Shown here one piece after another: positions 12,282 through 24,429 of a stretch of 64,000 nt of DNA. Origin of the DNA: Tillus elongatus. Its lineage: Eukaryota > Arthropoda > Insecta > Coleoptera > Cleridae. A program made the position numbers and the translations under genes. Below the pieces are notes generated by a model, which was given only the letters and a program-made list of their open reading frames with translations, was not told the DNA's origin and made no database searches. Location of the stretch: NCBI GenBank assembly GCA_964006375.1, contig OZ023267.1, forward strand, positions 32,855,266 through 32,919,265, written 5' to 3'. Numbering within the stretch: position 1 is the first letter of the stretch; each line of letters starts with the position of its first letter.

Positions 12282-12345
12282 CCCGAACTGTTTTTTTCTT
12301 GCGCACCCCCAATGCATTAAGGCAAGAGGCGCTACTGACTTGTAG

Positions 12346-13493
12346 GTATGTTGATATGGCAAGGAGGAATCATCAGGCTGCAAATACGTGTTTGTCTATG
12401 GTTAAAGAGGGCAGCACCGTGCCTGTTTCATTAGATATATCGAATTAAGTCACGGTTATTCAGAGTTTCATTCATGTGATTAAATGTTGTTGGGTCGCAT
12501 TTGGCTTCGACATCGGCGACCAATGATCTCGAAAAGTGACAAGTCAATTTCACATCGCCTGTATGCTTAATTAGTCGTAGGAAAAGCCATACAATTTACG
12601 GTGCAAAATTATTCAGTTCGATTTTTTAATGGATTAATTTTACGTATCATGTAACAGTGGCTATTTATTCAGTTGATGATTAAACGTGAAACTTAATGAC
12701 AAACACGATGATGTTTAGCTTTCAACGGAAATGAGGATGCAGTAATTACAGGTCTGAAGTTAAAGCCTCTGAATCGTCCAAAGGCCAGAACTTGTCGGCT
12801 TTTGATGGGGCTTTTCAGTTCTGTCCAAGCTGCCAGTGGACATAAATAAGCTTTGTTGTTCTTGCCTATTGTCACTTGATGTTTGTTTGCTCTACGCAAG
12901 TTCGCTAATTGAACTGGAAACACTTGTAAATGGATAGCTATTATTCCTCGCTGACATGCTAATGCCTACAAAGTTGACTACATAACAGCATTAAAAAGTG
13001 AAGAATTCGATATAGCTTAGTATTTGCTTAATTATCGGATCTTCACAGAGGAGCGGTCATCATAAGAGATAAAGTGTCGAAACAGAAAGTGCATTATGGT
13101 AGCTAATTTTCAGAAAATTATTTTGTTTTGTCAAAGGCTGTGAGTGTGCTTGTGAAAACGTAACTTTTAACTTCTTCCAAGTCCATGGCTAAACAAACAT
13201 GTTCAAAGCCAACATAACCTCGAAATAAACTGCTTCCAAAAAGTTATACTGTCGAACCGTTTTATCCTGTCAAGTTTTTAATTTCCTTTAAGTTTATTTC
13301 TCCTTCAGTCCCGAATTTCATCAATGTTTTCACTTCTGCAGTTAATGATTAGATTAGATGTTTCGTTTGACAACTTAATGTACAAACGCATATTGGAGGC
13401 ACGCCGAGTATCAAACAAGGTCAACACAATAAACAAAACTACATATTATATGAAATACAAACAAAAATTAAACAGAATGTGTAAGAGTATAGG
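12346..13493. other. no gene recognised
   Basis: Moderately AT-rich, less repetitive than its surroundings. Frames at 12693-12923 (minus) and 13324-13536 (plus) lack signatures. The sequence could be old transposon or host DNA; nothing decides between these. Confidence 0.35.
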
Positions 13494-13737
13494 CAGTGCC
13501 GGCGCTACTATAGGGCGAACGGAGCGGTCAATCTAGGCGCCTAGTCCCAGAGGGCGCCGACCAGGTATCTCAGAGGTTAAGAAAATAAAGAAATTATAAT
13601 ACACTTTTCGATATTTTCATTGCGACTATTGCGAGCGTTTAGGTACTATGCGGATGACAAATTCCTAACCCTAAATCACTGATCAAATATCTAAATAATA
13701 TATGACAGATGACAGGCCTTAAAGCTATGTTTCCTTT
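13494..13737 (+). mobile_element. hAT-type terminus, second family (fragment)
   Basis: CAGTGCCGGCGCTACTATAG at 13494 is a typical left end of a hAT transposon. The stretch AGGCGCCTAGTCCCAGAGGG follows. No matching right end (it would read GCCGGCACTG) was seen; the element is cut by LINE B at about 13738. Confidence 0.5.
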
Positions 13738-14626
13738 ATCTAGTAGTAATAGTAGTAGCAGTTGTGGGGAGGCCAACGCCAAGCAAGTAGGCCACAATGG
13801 GCCCTTTTTGCCAACCCCAGCAACCCAGCAACCATGCTCTACTCTTCCTCGGTTCCGTCGCCAAACCGCCTCGACCTCGAGATGAAGGCCATGACGGTCT
13901 TCAATTGGACGGTCCTTAAATGATTCCTCTGCAGAGTCCTCGATCCGAACAATTCTGCTCGAAGACTCCTAAAAGCCTCGCAATCGCACAGGTAGTGGTA
14001 GGACGTTTCCTCATCCCCGCCGCATTCCTGGCAAATGGGATCCCTCTCTACGCCTATCAAAGTGAGGTGTCTTCTAAGGGCGCAGTGGCCTGTGAGCACC
14101 CCAAGGATGCGGCGAAGCGTAGGTTGACTCCTTCCGAGTACCAGACAGCTTTATCTCTGTCCGGCCCTCCACGAAGTCCCCCGCCTGCCTGCAGCCACCA
14201 ACCGACCCCCAGTGCCTCTTCATTGCTTCCTCGGTCCACCTGTCTAAGGCGACGGAGACCGACTTCCTACTTATACCTATGGCCAGCTCCAGGCCACAGA
14301 ACGGCCGCCGGGAACCAAGCCTTGCGAGATTATTCGCGATCTCATTCCCCGCCACGACAGAGTGTCCCGGAACCCACACTAGTTGTACCTCCTTTGTCCT
14401 GACTAGCCCTCTGAGGGCGTCAGCGCACTCCTGAGCCAGTATAGACCTGATTCTGGCCGCGAACACTGCCCGGAGGACTGCCTGGCTGTCCGAGCAGATG
14501 TACACATATTTTTCGGGACTCCTCTTCACACTGTGGCCACAGACAGAATAGCGTACACCTGTGTTTCGAATGCCGTGGTATATGCGCCAAGAGCATAGCT
14601 CTCGCGCACCCCAAGGCCCTCGATGA
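13738..14626 (-). pseudogene. LINE family B, RNase H to 3' end (copy 1)
   Basis: On the minus strand this encodes, across a frameshift near 14090, the second half of an RNase H domain (YVYICSDSQAVLRAV; VWVPGHSVVAGNEIANNLA) and then a knuckle CQECGGDEETSYHYLCDC. A 3' region with GGCAAAAAGGGCCCATTGTG follows and ends in a TAC/TAT trinucleotide tail at about 13740-13760. The same tail type is at 35860-35880 in another copy. The LINE is distinct from family C in sequence but has the same domain order. The frameshift, one of several lesions, separates RNase H from the knuckle. Confidence 0.82.
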
Positions 14627-14870
14627 AGTATGAAACCTCCGCTTAGAAAAGAAGAAAATGTTTTCATATGAGAATGAAGATGACGCGCCAACGGATCCAG
14701 AAATGTTACTCAGAACCAATATTTTCTAAGTAAATCTCAAGCCTCGTTGAATAAAGTGACATTATTATGTCTGAGTTTTAAACAAAAAGCCATAACACAG
14801 GTGCATAAAGCCGTAATATTTACGAATTGCCTAATTAAACCTTAAAAACTCCTAAATATATTTCGAGACT
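14627..14870. other. mosaic joint of two dispersed segments
   Basis: 14627-14728 is nearly the same as 15369-15470, and 14731-14870 is nearly the same as 21252-21391 (about 140 bp, a few differences). Together they sit exactly between two LINE B pieces. Neither segment codes for a recognisable protein. Confidence 0.8.
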
Positions 14871-15285
14871 GCCAGGAGGACTGCCTGGCTGTCCGAGCAG
14901 ATGTACACAGATTTTTCGGGACTCCTCTTCACATCCTGTCTGTTGGCCATAGACAGGATAGCGTACACCTCTGTTTCGAATGCCGTGGTATATGCGCCAA
15001 GGGCATAGTTCTCGCGCACCCCCAGGCCCTTGATGCATATTTTTGCCCCGGAGGATTATTGGTCTTCCAGCCGCGATCCGTCGGTGAAACAGACCAAGCT
15101 TGCGGGCTGGAATTCAACCCCATTTTTCCTCCACTGATCCCTACTAGGGGATCCTGAGGATGTATGGCCTAGTCAACCTAATATCATCCACGGCATCCCG
15201 CACCTTTTTGGCGGAAATCGGAATTTCCTTTTTCACCTCCTTGGCGACTCTTGCATGCCATATTACTGCTCCCTCTCCTTTATCT
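14871..15285 (-). pseudogene. LINE family B, RNase H front part (copy 2)
   Basis: Minus-strand translation in shifting frames gives LVCFTDGSR (first catalytic Asp of RNase H), ETEVYAI (Glu) and VYICSDSQAVL (second Asp). About 155 bases (14871-15030) duplicate 14470-14626 of copy 1, so the two pieces overlap and are separate copies, not one interrupted element. Several in-frame stops make it a relic. Confidence 0.75.
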
Positions 15286-15368
15286 AAATAGAAAAATTAT
15301 AAAACGGCTTTGAGCGCTCGCTGCTATCATTGCAGCTAAAGATGCTAAAGAAGCTGAAATAAGCCAGA

Positions 15369-15470
15369 AGTATGAAACCTCTGTTTAGAAAAGAAGAAAA
15401 TGTTTTCATATGAGAATAAAGTTGACGCGCCAACGGATCCAGAAATGTTACTCAAAACCAATATTTTCTA
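15369..15470. repeat. 102-bp segment duplicated at 14627-14728
   Basis: Starts AGTATGAAACCTCTG and ends ACCAATATTTTCTA; differs from its partner at only a few positions. Same orientation. No coding sense recognised. Confidence 0.8.
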
Positions 15471-15599
15471 TCACTAATCACCTTAATTTCCCAGGGTATG
15501 AGTTCCTTACTTCCTTAAGATTGCATTGAGGTGTGTGCGCATACGTCCGTAGCAATCTACCCTGCACCAGACTACCCAATTTTGTAGCTGGAAGAAAAA

Positions 15600-16260
15600 A
15601 TATACTTTAAGTGAAACTCTCTCTCAGGGCTGCAACTGAATTAATCTGTTCCATTTACCGGGCACCTTCTGAAAACAACTTTATCCAGCTCCTAGACTAC
15701 CGACCATCTGATTTCTGAATATCCTTCCTCTGAGGTCACTATTCTTGGTAACTTTAATGTCCATAATAATAAATGGCTAGAATGTTCAAAAATCGATCCA
15801 CAAGGGAGAGCAGCGGATGCCTTCGCAGTCAGCAATTCTTTAGCCAATATGGTCCAGCAACCTAATTACTTTCCTCGCATCTCAACACACAGCTAAAATC
15901 CCTTGGATCTTCTTCTTACTACAAAACCTAAATGCTATAGGACATCAGTCACCGCCCCTTGGTCGCTCAGACCACGGCATGGTCACTGCTTACTGCGCAA
16001 GGCAACCCGAGGACACACAGTCATCACACCCACGTATCATGTGGCACTACAACTCTGCGAACTGGGACGAAATGCTGGATTACTTTTCCTCATTTCCATG
16101 GGCGTCTGTCTACTTCTCTCATCCTGACCCCTCTGATATCTCACAAAACGTCACCAAAATCATCCAAGCTGGCATGGAATTATTTATTCCACGTACACAG
16201 AAAACCTCTTCAGCCACTCAAAAGCCCTCGTTTTCTAACTCCTGTGACAAGACCTATTAT
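15600..16260 (+). pseudogene. LINE endonuclease domain, probably family A
   Basis: In mixed frames this reads as the C-terminal half of an AP-type LINE endonuclease: ICSIYRAPSENNFIQLLDY, VTILGNFNVHNNKWL (the GDFN motif with N for D), LDLLLTTKPKCYRTSVTAP and LGRSDHGMV (catalytic Asp-His). A tail follows with WHYNSANWDEMLDYF. This nuclease nicks target DNA to prime reverse transcription. Stops and a frame change near 15890-15960 make it dead. The shared spelling style and copy history point to family A, whose RT half is at 22175, but no overlap links the two. Confidence 0.75.
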
Positions 16261-16369
16261 ACAGAAAATCATGATGATAAAGTTTGTACTTCCTTTAAAC
16301 TATATATTTGGCGAGTCCAGAGTTGTATATTTATACTTGAGCACTTGTTAGTGTAAAAAAAAAGGTTTT

Positions 16370-16945
16370 TATGTTGTGGTAGAAAATTTTTGAAAAATTA
16401 TTTCAAATCCGATAGCTCAATAAATTTCCCATTAAACTAGAATCTTCAATCTTGATCCTTAGTAACACCTATGTAAACGCACGTGGGTAATAAATTAAAG
16501 AAAAATAACATATTGAGCTTTGCGGATAACTACAAATTTGTTTTAAAAAACCTTTTTTATTGTTTATTGTTTGCAAAAACTGGATGGGTTGACTAAAACA
16601 AAATCATCCAAACAATTAATAAGGAAAAATACCTGTCATATTTATAATTTGACGGGTACATTCCCTTTGTGAATAATTAATTGTTGTCTTGTAACTTTAG
16701 TGAAATTTGTAACAAAATTTTATATATATATACATATTATATCTAAGAACAAATTTGAATTTACTAGCTCCATCTAAAATATAACTTTTTTCAAATAATC
16801 TCTAACTAAGGCTCTAGAACTGATCTCAAAGGTCCACTTAAATTTAAAGAATTTGTTTTTATAGTATATCTTATTAACAGTGTATAATTTTTATGAAAAT
16901 TCACTACTGTAACGCACTTGCTGTGTCCCAAAATTTTTTTCTTAA
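16370..16945 (-). repeat. H-family subfamily copy, inverted relative to 59136-59680
   Basis: Holds GGATGGGTTGACTAAAAC, AAAAACCTTTTTTATTG and TAACACCTATGTAAACGC, which recur reversed at 59440-59620. It ends with the L hairpin ACGCACTTGCTGTGT (16912-16926) preceded by AATTCACTACTGTA. It has only a short (TA) stretch at 16723-16733. Confidence 0.8.
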
Positions 16946-18267
16946 TATGTAACTTTATTTTATTTTGCTTAATAACAGAAAAGATGATGCTATTATATTC
17001 AAAATACCAACATAGCAAGAATGTACTAAGGATAAAACTAAATTTATGGGGTTTTATTGGCCTACTGTAAAATAATCATTTGTGGCTTACAACATAATGC
17101 CGTTGCCTGAAGGATATGATGTTCTATGGCCTGACACACCATATAAAGATACAAATTTCTAAGCAAACGCTTAATTTTGGCAAACAGTAGAGACATTTTT
17201 ACTCGAAACTTTCTTCAATAAGTGTTATTTTTCAGAGGCAGTATGTTAAAAGTTTTGATTTTACCAAAAAAGAATGTCATATTATATGTATATTAATCTC
17301 GTAGCTCATGTTAATTATATTGCAACTACTTACCACACCATTTTTTTTATTATTTCTAAAGAGATCAATCCAAAGTAGGAAAATGCTCAACATAACCATT
17401 TTATGTAACCCGAATATTTGTAAATTTACTTCATTTGTTAACTCGTACCTTTTACTATGATAATGGGATCTCCTATGTGTGTGTTTCTAGTCTAGTTAAT
17501 TATCTGCAAAATAATTTACAAGAGAATTGGATATATTTAATCATAAGTTTGAAAAAAAAAGAGTAAGGTTAACACTTTGTTGTTTCTGTAGTAACACATT
17601 TAATACATAAATGACACACTGGGGGTGTTTTTTATGTATATTAATCTACGGAATTGTATTATCCAGAGGTTATTTGCATTTAACTGTAGATAGCTTTTAC
17701 ATAGCTATCTAATACAGCTGAGTGTTGTTGAGATAAGTTTCAAGGATTAAAATTGAACAATATGAAAAGGCTTTGGTTATGCGTTTAAGCATAAATATAT
17801 AGTAAACAGATGCAATTTTCTGTTTTGTAGTTAACAATGATAATACAATAGTACATGTACTTACCAAAACATGTGTTTATCTCTTCTGCCCTCTTTATAT
17901 TAATAAAGAAATAATGTTTAGGAATTTGAATTTATTGTTTGAGCAAGCATCTTTCTTCTTTGTATCTTTTATCGCTTTTATCAAAAGGGGTGCATTGCGT
18001 TTTTCCAAAACAGCACTAACTTAAAGATAAGAAGATTATAACTATACAATATACAGTCTCAACTTTGAGTTTATAACATAACCTATAAGCAAATAACAAA
18101 AACAAATGCCTTGGTTAGTTATTAGTCAACAGTATTTGCCATATACACGAAAGTTATTTAAGTAATATTTTACTTACCATTTATAACATATACTTATTTT
18201 AGCGTCCCACATTATCTATTTAAATAATAATAAAAATGTAAAATAAGATATCTGTTTTAATAAGAAT
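16946..18267. other. no gene or repeat recognised
   Basis: AT-rich, apparently single-copy within the window. No coding frame of note. Confidence 0.35.
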
Positions 18268-18513
18268 ATGAATAAGATGTCCATGTTGATGTTGATTATT
18301 TTCGTTAACACGTTAGGTCTCGAGTGTCTCGACGCAGCTCGCAGCTGTGCTGTCATCGCATGCAACGATGTCACATTGTGCAAATTAGACTGTAATTATT
18401 TTTTGAAAATAAGACGAGGAATTGGTCACTCAACATTAATGAATAATAAACGACATTTAATGGACGGATTAATTTATTGTGAACCCTTATCTGTCATCAA
18501 TAAGTACAAATGA
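18268..18513 (+). CDS. small ORF with signal-peptide-like start, Cys-containing; unproven
   Basis: 81 codons. Residues 1-18 (MNKMSMLMLIIFVNTLGL) look like a secretion signal. They are followed by a stretch with five cysteines within about 23 residues (ECLDAARSCAVIACNDVTLC then KLDC). The DNA for that stretch, about 18320-18380, is visibly richer in G+C than its surroundings, as an exon might be. After KLDC the sequence turns AT-rich; ACTGTAATT there could be a weak splice donor. No family was recognised, and the second half may be non-coding. It could equally be chance. Confidence 0.25.
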   Translation: MNKMSMLMLIIFVNTLGLECLDAARSCAVIACNDVTLCKLDCNYFLKIRRGIGHSTLMNNKRHLMDGLIYCEPLSVINKYK

Positions 18514-18689
18514 AATTTTATTATATCTGACAACCCGGCTCATTTATATTTAATTGTCAGGTGACTTGGTCGATTTTGAATTATCTACTCAGAATAGCAC
18601 ACTCACAGTCTAACCATTCTTGAAAACATTAACCGTGCGAAATGCCTTCTCGTGGGCCATTTAATTTGAATTTTGGTTAACAGGTATAT

Positions 18690-18897
18690 TATGACGTCTC
18701 CTATATACGTGCAAATTTTCATTCGAATCACTCCAATATTTCATAACAATATTGTGTTTTCAAAATGTTCTTTACATTTTGAAAACAAAGAAACATTTGA
18801 CGCACAGTGCCCATCTACGAACTTATCCAAGCTATTAACAGTCAAGGTTATTTCCAAATTTGGTCCAAATCCGTCAAGTATTTTTTTAGTTATCAGA
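18690..18897 (+). repeat. H-family copy, left half (split by Tigger)
   Basis: Core words TACGAACTTATCCAAGCTAT, TTTCCAAATTTGGTCC and TTTTTTAGTTATCAGATGG lead into the (TA)n tract. The right half resumes at 21114 with GGGTTCTAAAGGCCCAAATT. The split pair shows that the Tigger element landed within the TA tract of an existing copy. Confidence 0.8.

Positions 18898-21048
<2,151 letters not shown>

Positions 21049-21113
<65 letters not shown>
21049..21113. repeat. (TA)n microsatellite, right of Tigger
   Basis: Continuation of the TA tract on the other side of the Tigger insertion. Confidence 0.97.
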
Positions 21114-21115
<2 letters not shown>

Positions 21116-21216
21116 GTTCTAAAGGCCCAAATTCGCGCTCGTTTGAAGAAATTTTCCAAAAGTCTTACCATCGATACCTCTCTATTAGTGAATTTTCTTA
21201 ATGAAAATTCACCAAA
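21114..21216 (+). repeat. H-family copy, right half
   Basis: GGGTTCTAAAGGCCCAAATT, TTCGCGCTCGTTTGAAG and CATCGATACCTCTCTATTAG followed by the R palindrome (about 21186-21216). Partner of 18690-18897. Confidence 0.85.
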
Positions 21217-21251
21217 AAGACGGAATAACGAAAAGGAAAATTATTTTATAA

Positions 21252-21391
21252 TAAATGTCAAGCCTCGTTGAATAAAGTGACATTATTATGTCTGTGTTTC
21301 AAACAAAAAGCCATAACACAGGTGCATAAAGCCGTAATATTTACGAATTGCCTAATTAAACCTTAAAAACTCCTAAATATATTTCGAGACT
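21252..21391 (+). repeat. 140-bp segment shared with 14731-14870
   Basis: Contains AAGCCTCGTTGAATAAAGTG and GGTGCATAAAGCCGTAAT; same orientation and nearly the same as its partner. The shared edge is sharp at TTCGAGACT on the right. Function unknown. Confidence 0.85.
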
Positions 21392-22060
21392 CTGGGGTGC
21401 TGGAAGGAAGACAGCTCGAATAATAATTTCCGTTTTGAAAAAGAACTTTACATCGCATCTGAAGAAATGTCTCTTGTTGGGTATTATATCTCAAGAGGTT
21501 TCCCTCTGTGTTCTCGTCATAAATGTTATTCCAGACCCTTGGAACTTGAAGAGTTAAGTTGTTTTTAATGTAAACGTAAAACACACTTAGCAAGTGTCGC
21601 ACTCTGTAGCACAAATCCGCTACCTTCCAACACATAAAGTAAAACTTTTAAATTAAGTTTAGGTTGATATTTGACTGACGTTGTCGTCGTATTTAACAAT
21701 TAAACTTTCATAGTCGGAATTAGGGTGTGGCCATTAATTAACGAAAGAATCTCTTGGGGACAGAGGACAAACTAATCTTGTTCGGGCGAACTATGTCTGT
21801 TCTGTCGTATAGGGAAAGTTTCGCTAAATTTAAAAACTTTGGATAAAACGATACATATTTTAGTATCTCTCGTTTTCGCTTTGCATTCCATGCAGATTAA
21901 CCTGACCATCCTCAAAGGGGCACAGCATTTTGAAAAACTATGATTAAAAATGTAATATTTAACTTTATTTCAGTGGGTCATACCTATATGGCAATTAATT
22001 TTTAAAATTTGGATCCCCAGTAGATTGCTTTAGTGTATTGTTTAAAATGTAATGATATAA
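21392..22060. other. no gene established
   Basis: The minus-strand frame over 21363-21635 (90 codons, no known signature) is the only sizeable one. The composition is less extreme than in neighbouring repeats. It may be unique host DNA. Confidence 0.3.
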
Positions 22061-22072
22061 TTAAAAGTCTGG

Positions 22073-23600
22073 ACGCATCAAGTGCGTTATGGTAGTTAAT
22101 TTTCATAAAGTTGTTATTAATACCAAATATGTGTGTTTTTTTAAAGAAAGCAGGCATCTTTTTTTACCCATTCTAGGAACAAGTCTATGGAACTACACGG
22201 TGAATCCTAGATTGTCGCTCTAGACATATCCAAAGCATTCGACCAGGTCTGGCACGCAGCGCTGCTTAATAAACTACCGGCCTATGGCCTACCACCAAAA
22301 CTCTGTACGTGGACTGCAAATTTTCTCTCCAACCGGATCATTTCTGTTTTCGTGGATGGCCATTCATCTAAACTGTATCCAGGTAATGCAGGAGTTCCTC
22401 AAGGTTCAGCTTTAGCCGCTACTTTGTTTCTTCTCCACATCAATGACCTCCTCTCTAGCTCATCCAACCCAGTTCACAGTTACGCGAACAACAGCACCCT
22501 CCACTCAAATATACAATATTCTAAGTCTGTCTCTTTAGCCCAATTAGATGAGGATCGCAGACTCATGGAGGGTTCTATCTCCGTCGATCTCCAAAAAATA
22601 TTAGACTGGGGAGGTATAAATCTTGTACAGTTCAACCCCACCAAATCACAGTCTTGCTTTCTTTCTCATAAGAGATACACCAGCCACAGACCCATCACAA
22701 TAAACAACCAAGTTATTCAAAGTAATTACTCCTTTTTACTTGTTGGCATTTCTGTAGATCGAAATCTTAATTGTCACATAAATTGCAGAAGCGGCTGCTA
22801 AGAAATTAGGTTTCCTCTTCCGGGCTCGCAAATACTTTTCACCAGCTAATCTCTATATAACTTGACAAATAAGACCAAACCTCGAATACTGCTCCCACAT
22901 CTGGGGTGCTGCTGCCGCTTCCACACTCCCTATCCTGGACTCTATTCAGAAGAGAGCTATACGTCTCATCGGTGACCCTACCCTCGCCCAAAGGCTGCCA
23001 TCTCTTGCCCACCGACGTGCCTTTGGTGACCTCTCTCTCTCTTTTATAGATAGCTGCACGAGCACTGCTCAGAGGAGCTTTCTTCCATCGTTCCTCCACC
23101 TGCTGCCCCCAACAGATCTACCAGGGGAACAGAGCGAATGCACTCTTTAATGTTCAGGTCACCAGACATAGAATATCTTGTTATGCCCGCTCTTTTGTCG
23201 CGAGGACTTCCAAGTTGTGGAATTCCTTGCCGGCACATGTTTTTCCTTCTCTCCCGAACCTCCAAACCTTCATGTCCAGAATTAACAAGTTGCCTCTTTC
23301 CTCCTTGTCGACACGCACGGTACGATAGTATTTAGGCTGTAAGCCCTCGTGGTGTGTTGTTGAAATAATAAAATAAAAAATCGAATATGGTTACCGGTAT
23401 AACCTATATAGTAGAAACAATGTGCAATCTTTCATCAAAATAACTTTATTGTTTGAAAATGTACAAAAATTTCCGAAAGTAAACTTAAAGCGTTCCCGAA
23501 AAAACCGGTTTCTTGGTTACCCTTATAGGTTAATAGCAAATTGAGCTATTCGTTTTGTAGCATTTAATGGAACTTCGCTACCAAAGCGCACTTGCTGCGT
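22073..23600. repeat. short L-to-L hairpin element interrupted by LINE A
   Basis: An L hairpin in plus orientation (ACGCATCAAGTGCGT, 22073-22087) and one in minus orientation (GCGCACTTGCTGCGT, 23586-23600) bracket the LINE A copy. Without the LINE the element would be about 330 bp, close to the uninterrupted L-to-L copies at 28947-29222 and 54858-55100. The inner part 23372-23580 matches those copies. Confidence 0.7.
22175..23371 (+). pseudogene. LINE family A, longest copy: RT palm to 3' end
   Basis: Sense strand encodes RT motif A (VALDISKAFDQVWH, about 22214-22255), motif B (GVPQGSALAATLF) and motif C as HSYANNSTLH at 22475-22504. The usual YADD reads YANN here, so both catalytic Asp residues are lost. 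A stop (22208-22210) and a small deletion near 22775 that shifts the frame mark it as dead. The frame then continues through FRARKYFSP, a GAAAASTLPILDS block, the C-terminal region and the 3' end CTGTAAGCCCTCGTGGTGTG with an AT-rich tail. It is a Jockey/CR1-type element; the endonuclease half is missing. Confidence 0.9.
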
Positions 23601-23619
23601 CCCAAATTTATTTTCTTAC

Positions 23620-24150
23620 AAACATGGATTATATTTTGATGGAAAATGCAAGACTGCAATATCATAAGGCGTGTTCGATTAAAAAAATAATAAAGAAAAT
23701 TTGTATCACCAACGACTTATGGGCCAGCCTGTGATTGTAGAAATATTTTATAAGATGTAGCTCAAGACACCTTATAATTAATCTATACAATTTCTTTTCG
23801 TATCTTGTATAATAACAGATATATTGAGCTTTATTGATTTTTTACGAAAATTTGACAAAAATTATATACCATTAAACGATAAACTCTATAGCTAAGGCTA
23901 CTGCCAAGCATCAGAGAAAGGGCCTATTTGTAATGAATTTCTGGAAACATTTTAATAAAATGAAGGAAAATGACGGTTGAAGCTAATACTTTAGGGTTTG
24001 TAAAACATTCTTCCTGAGACATTTGCTTTCCATAGCCCATATTAGTTTCAGGTTCTTTGCCTAAATGTTGCCAATTTTGACGTTTTAAATTGTCACTTTG
24101 ACGTTTTGATGAAAACCCCAATTTATTTTTCATGAAGTCGCTGAGAGAAT
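23620..24150 (-). repeat. extended H-family internal segment
   Basis: Carries GGGCCAGCCTGTGATTG, AATAACAGATATATTGAGC and, reading minus, GACAATTTAAAACGTCAAAA-type sequence with GCCAATTTTGACG. Related segments are at 28560-28790, 39250-39490, 54000-54600 and 60690-60840. The minus frame 23924-24133 and the plus frame 54365-54562 share KRQNWQHLGKE and MSQEECFTNP. Confidence 0.7.
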
Positions 24151-24429
24151 TAGGGGAAGTTGAGAGGACAGAGCAAAGTGGTAACTTTTACAGGGGTCAG
24201 CTAGAGCCAGTTGTTGATTTCTATTGTCCTTTTTTTCTTTTTTTCTTTCAATTTCTTCAGTCTTATGCCTAAAATTATTGTACTCGGATCTCTTCAAAAT
24301 TATTATACTGAAAAATATTTAAATAGACATTCAATTACTTTTTTTTATAGTCCCCGAATCTCATAAAAATTTCACATATGATATGTGTGAGGATTGTAGC
24401 TAAGACTCGTTCCAATTGTTACAGGCCGA

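Larger units (their letters stand above)
10866..12345 (-). mobile_element. non-autonomous hAT-like element, copy 1, with 8-bp target duplication
   Basis: The element proper spans 10874-12337. It starts CAGGGGCGGCTC and ends GAGGCGCTACTG, imperfect terminal inverted repeats (9 of 12 match) of hAT type. It is flanked by ACTTGTAA (10866-10873) and ACTTGTAG (12338-12345), a duplication of hAT length matching 7 of 8. A second copy lies in opposite orientation at 56869-58354 with its own duplication. The inner part holds a complete H-family element (11611-12281) in the same position in both copies. No transposase was recognised, so movement would depend on a hAT enzyme elsewhere. Confidence 0.85.

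Noticed and set aside
14074..14402. Overlapping plus-strand ORF of 160 codons opposite LINE B
   Set aside because: Antisense shadow of the RNase H/knuckle coding region; the minus-strand reading has the motifs.
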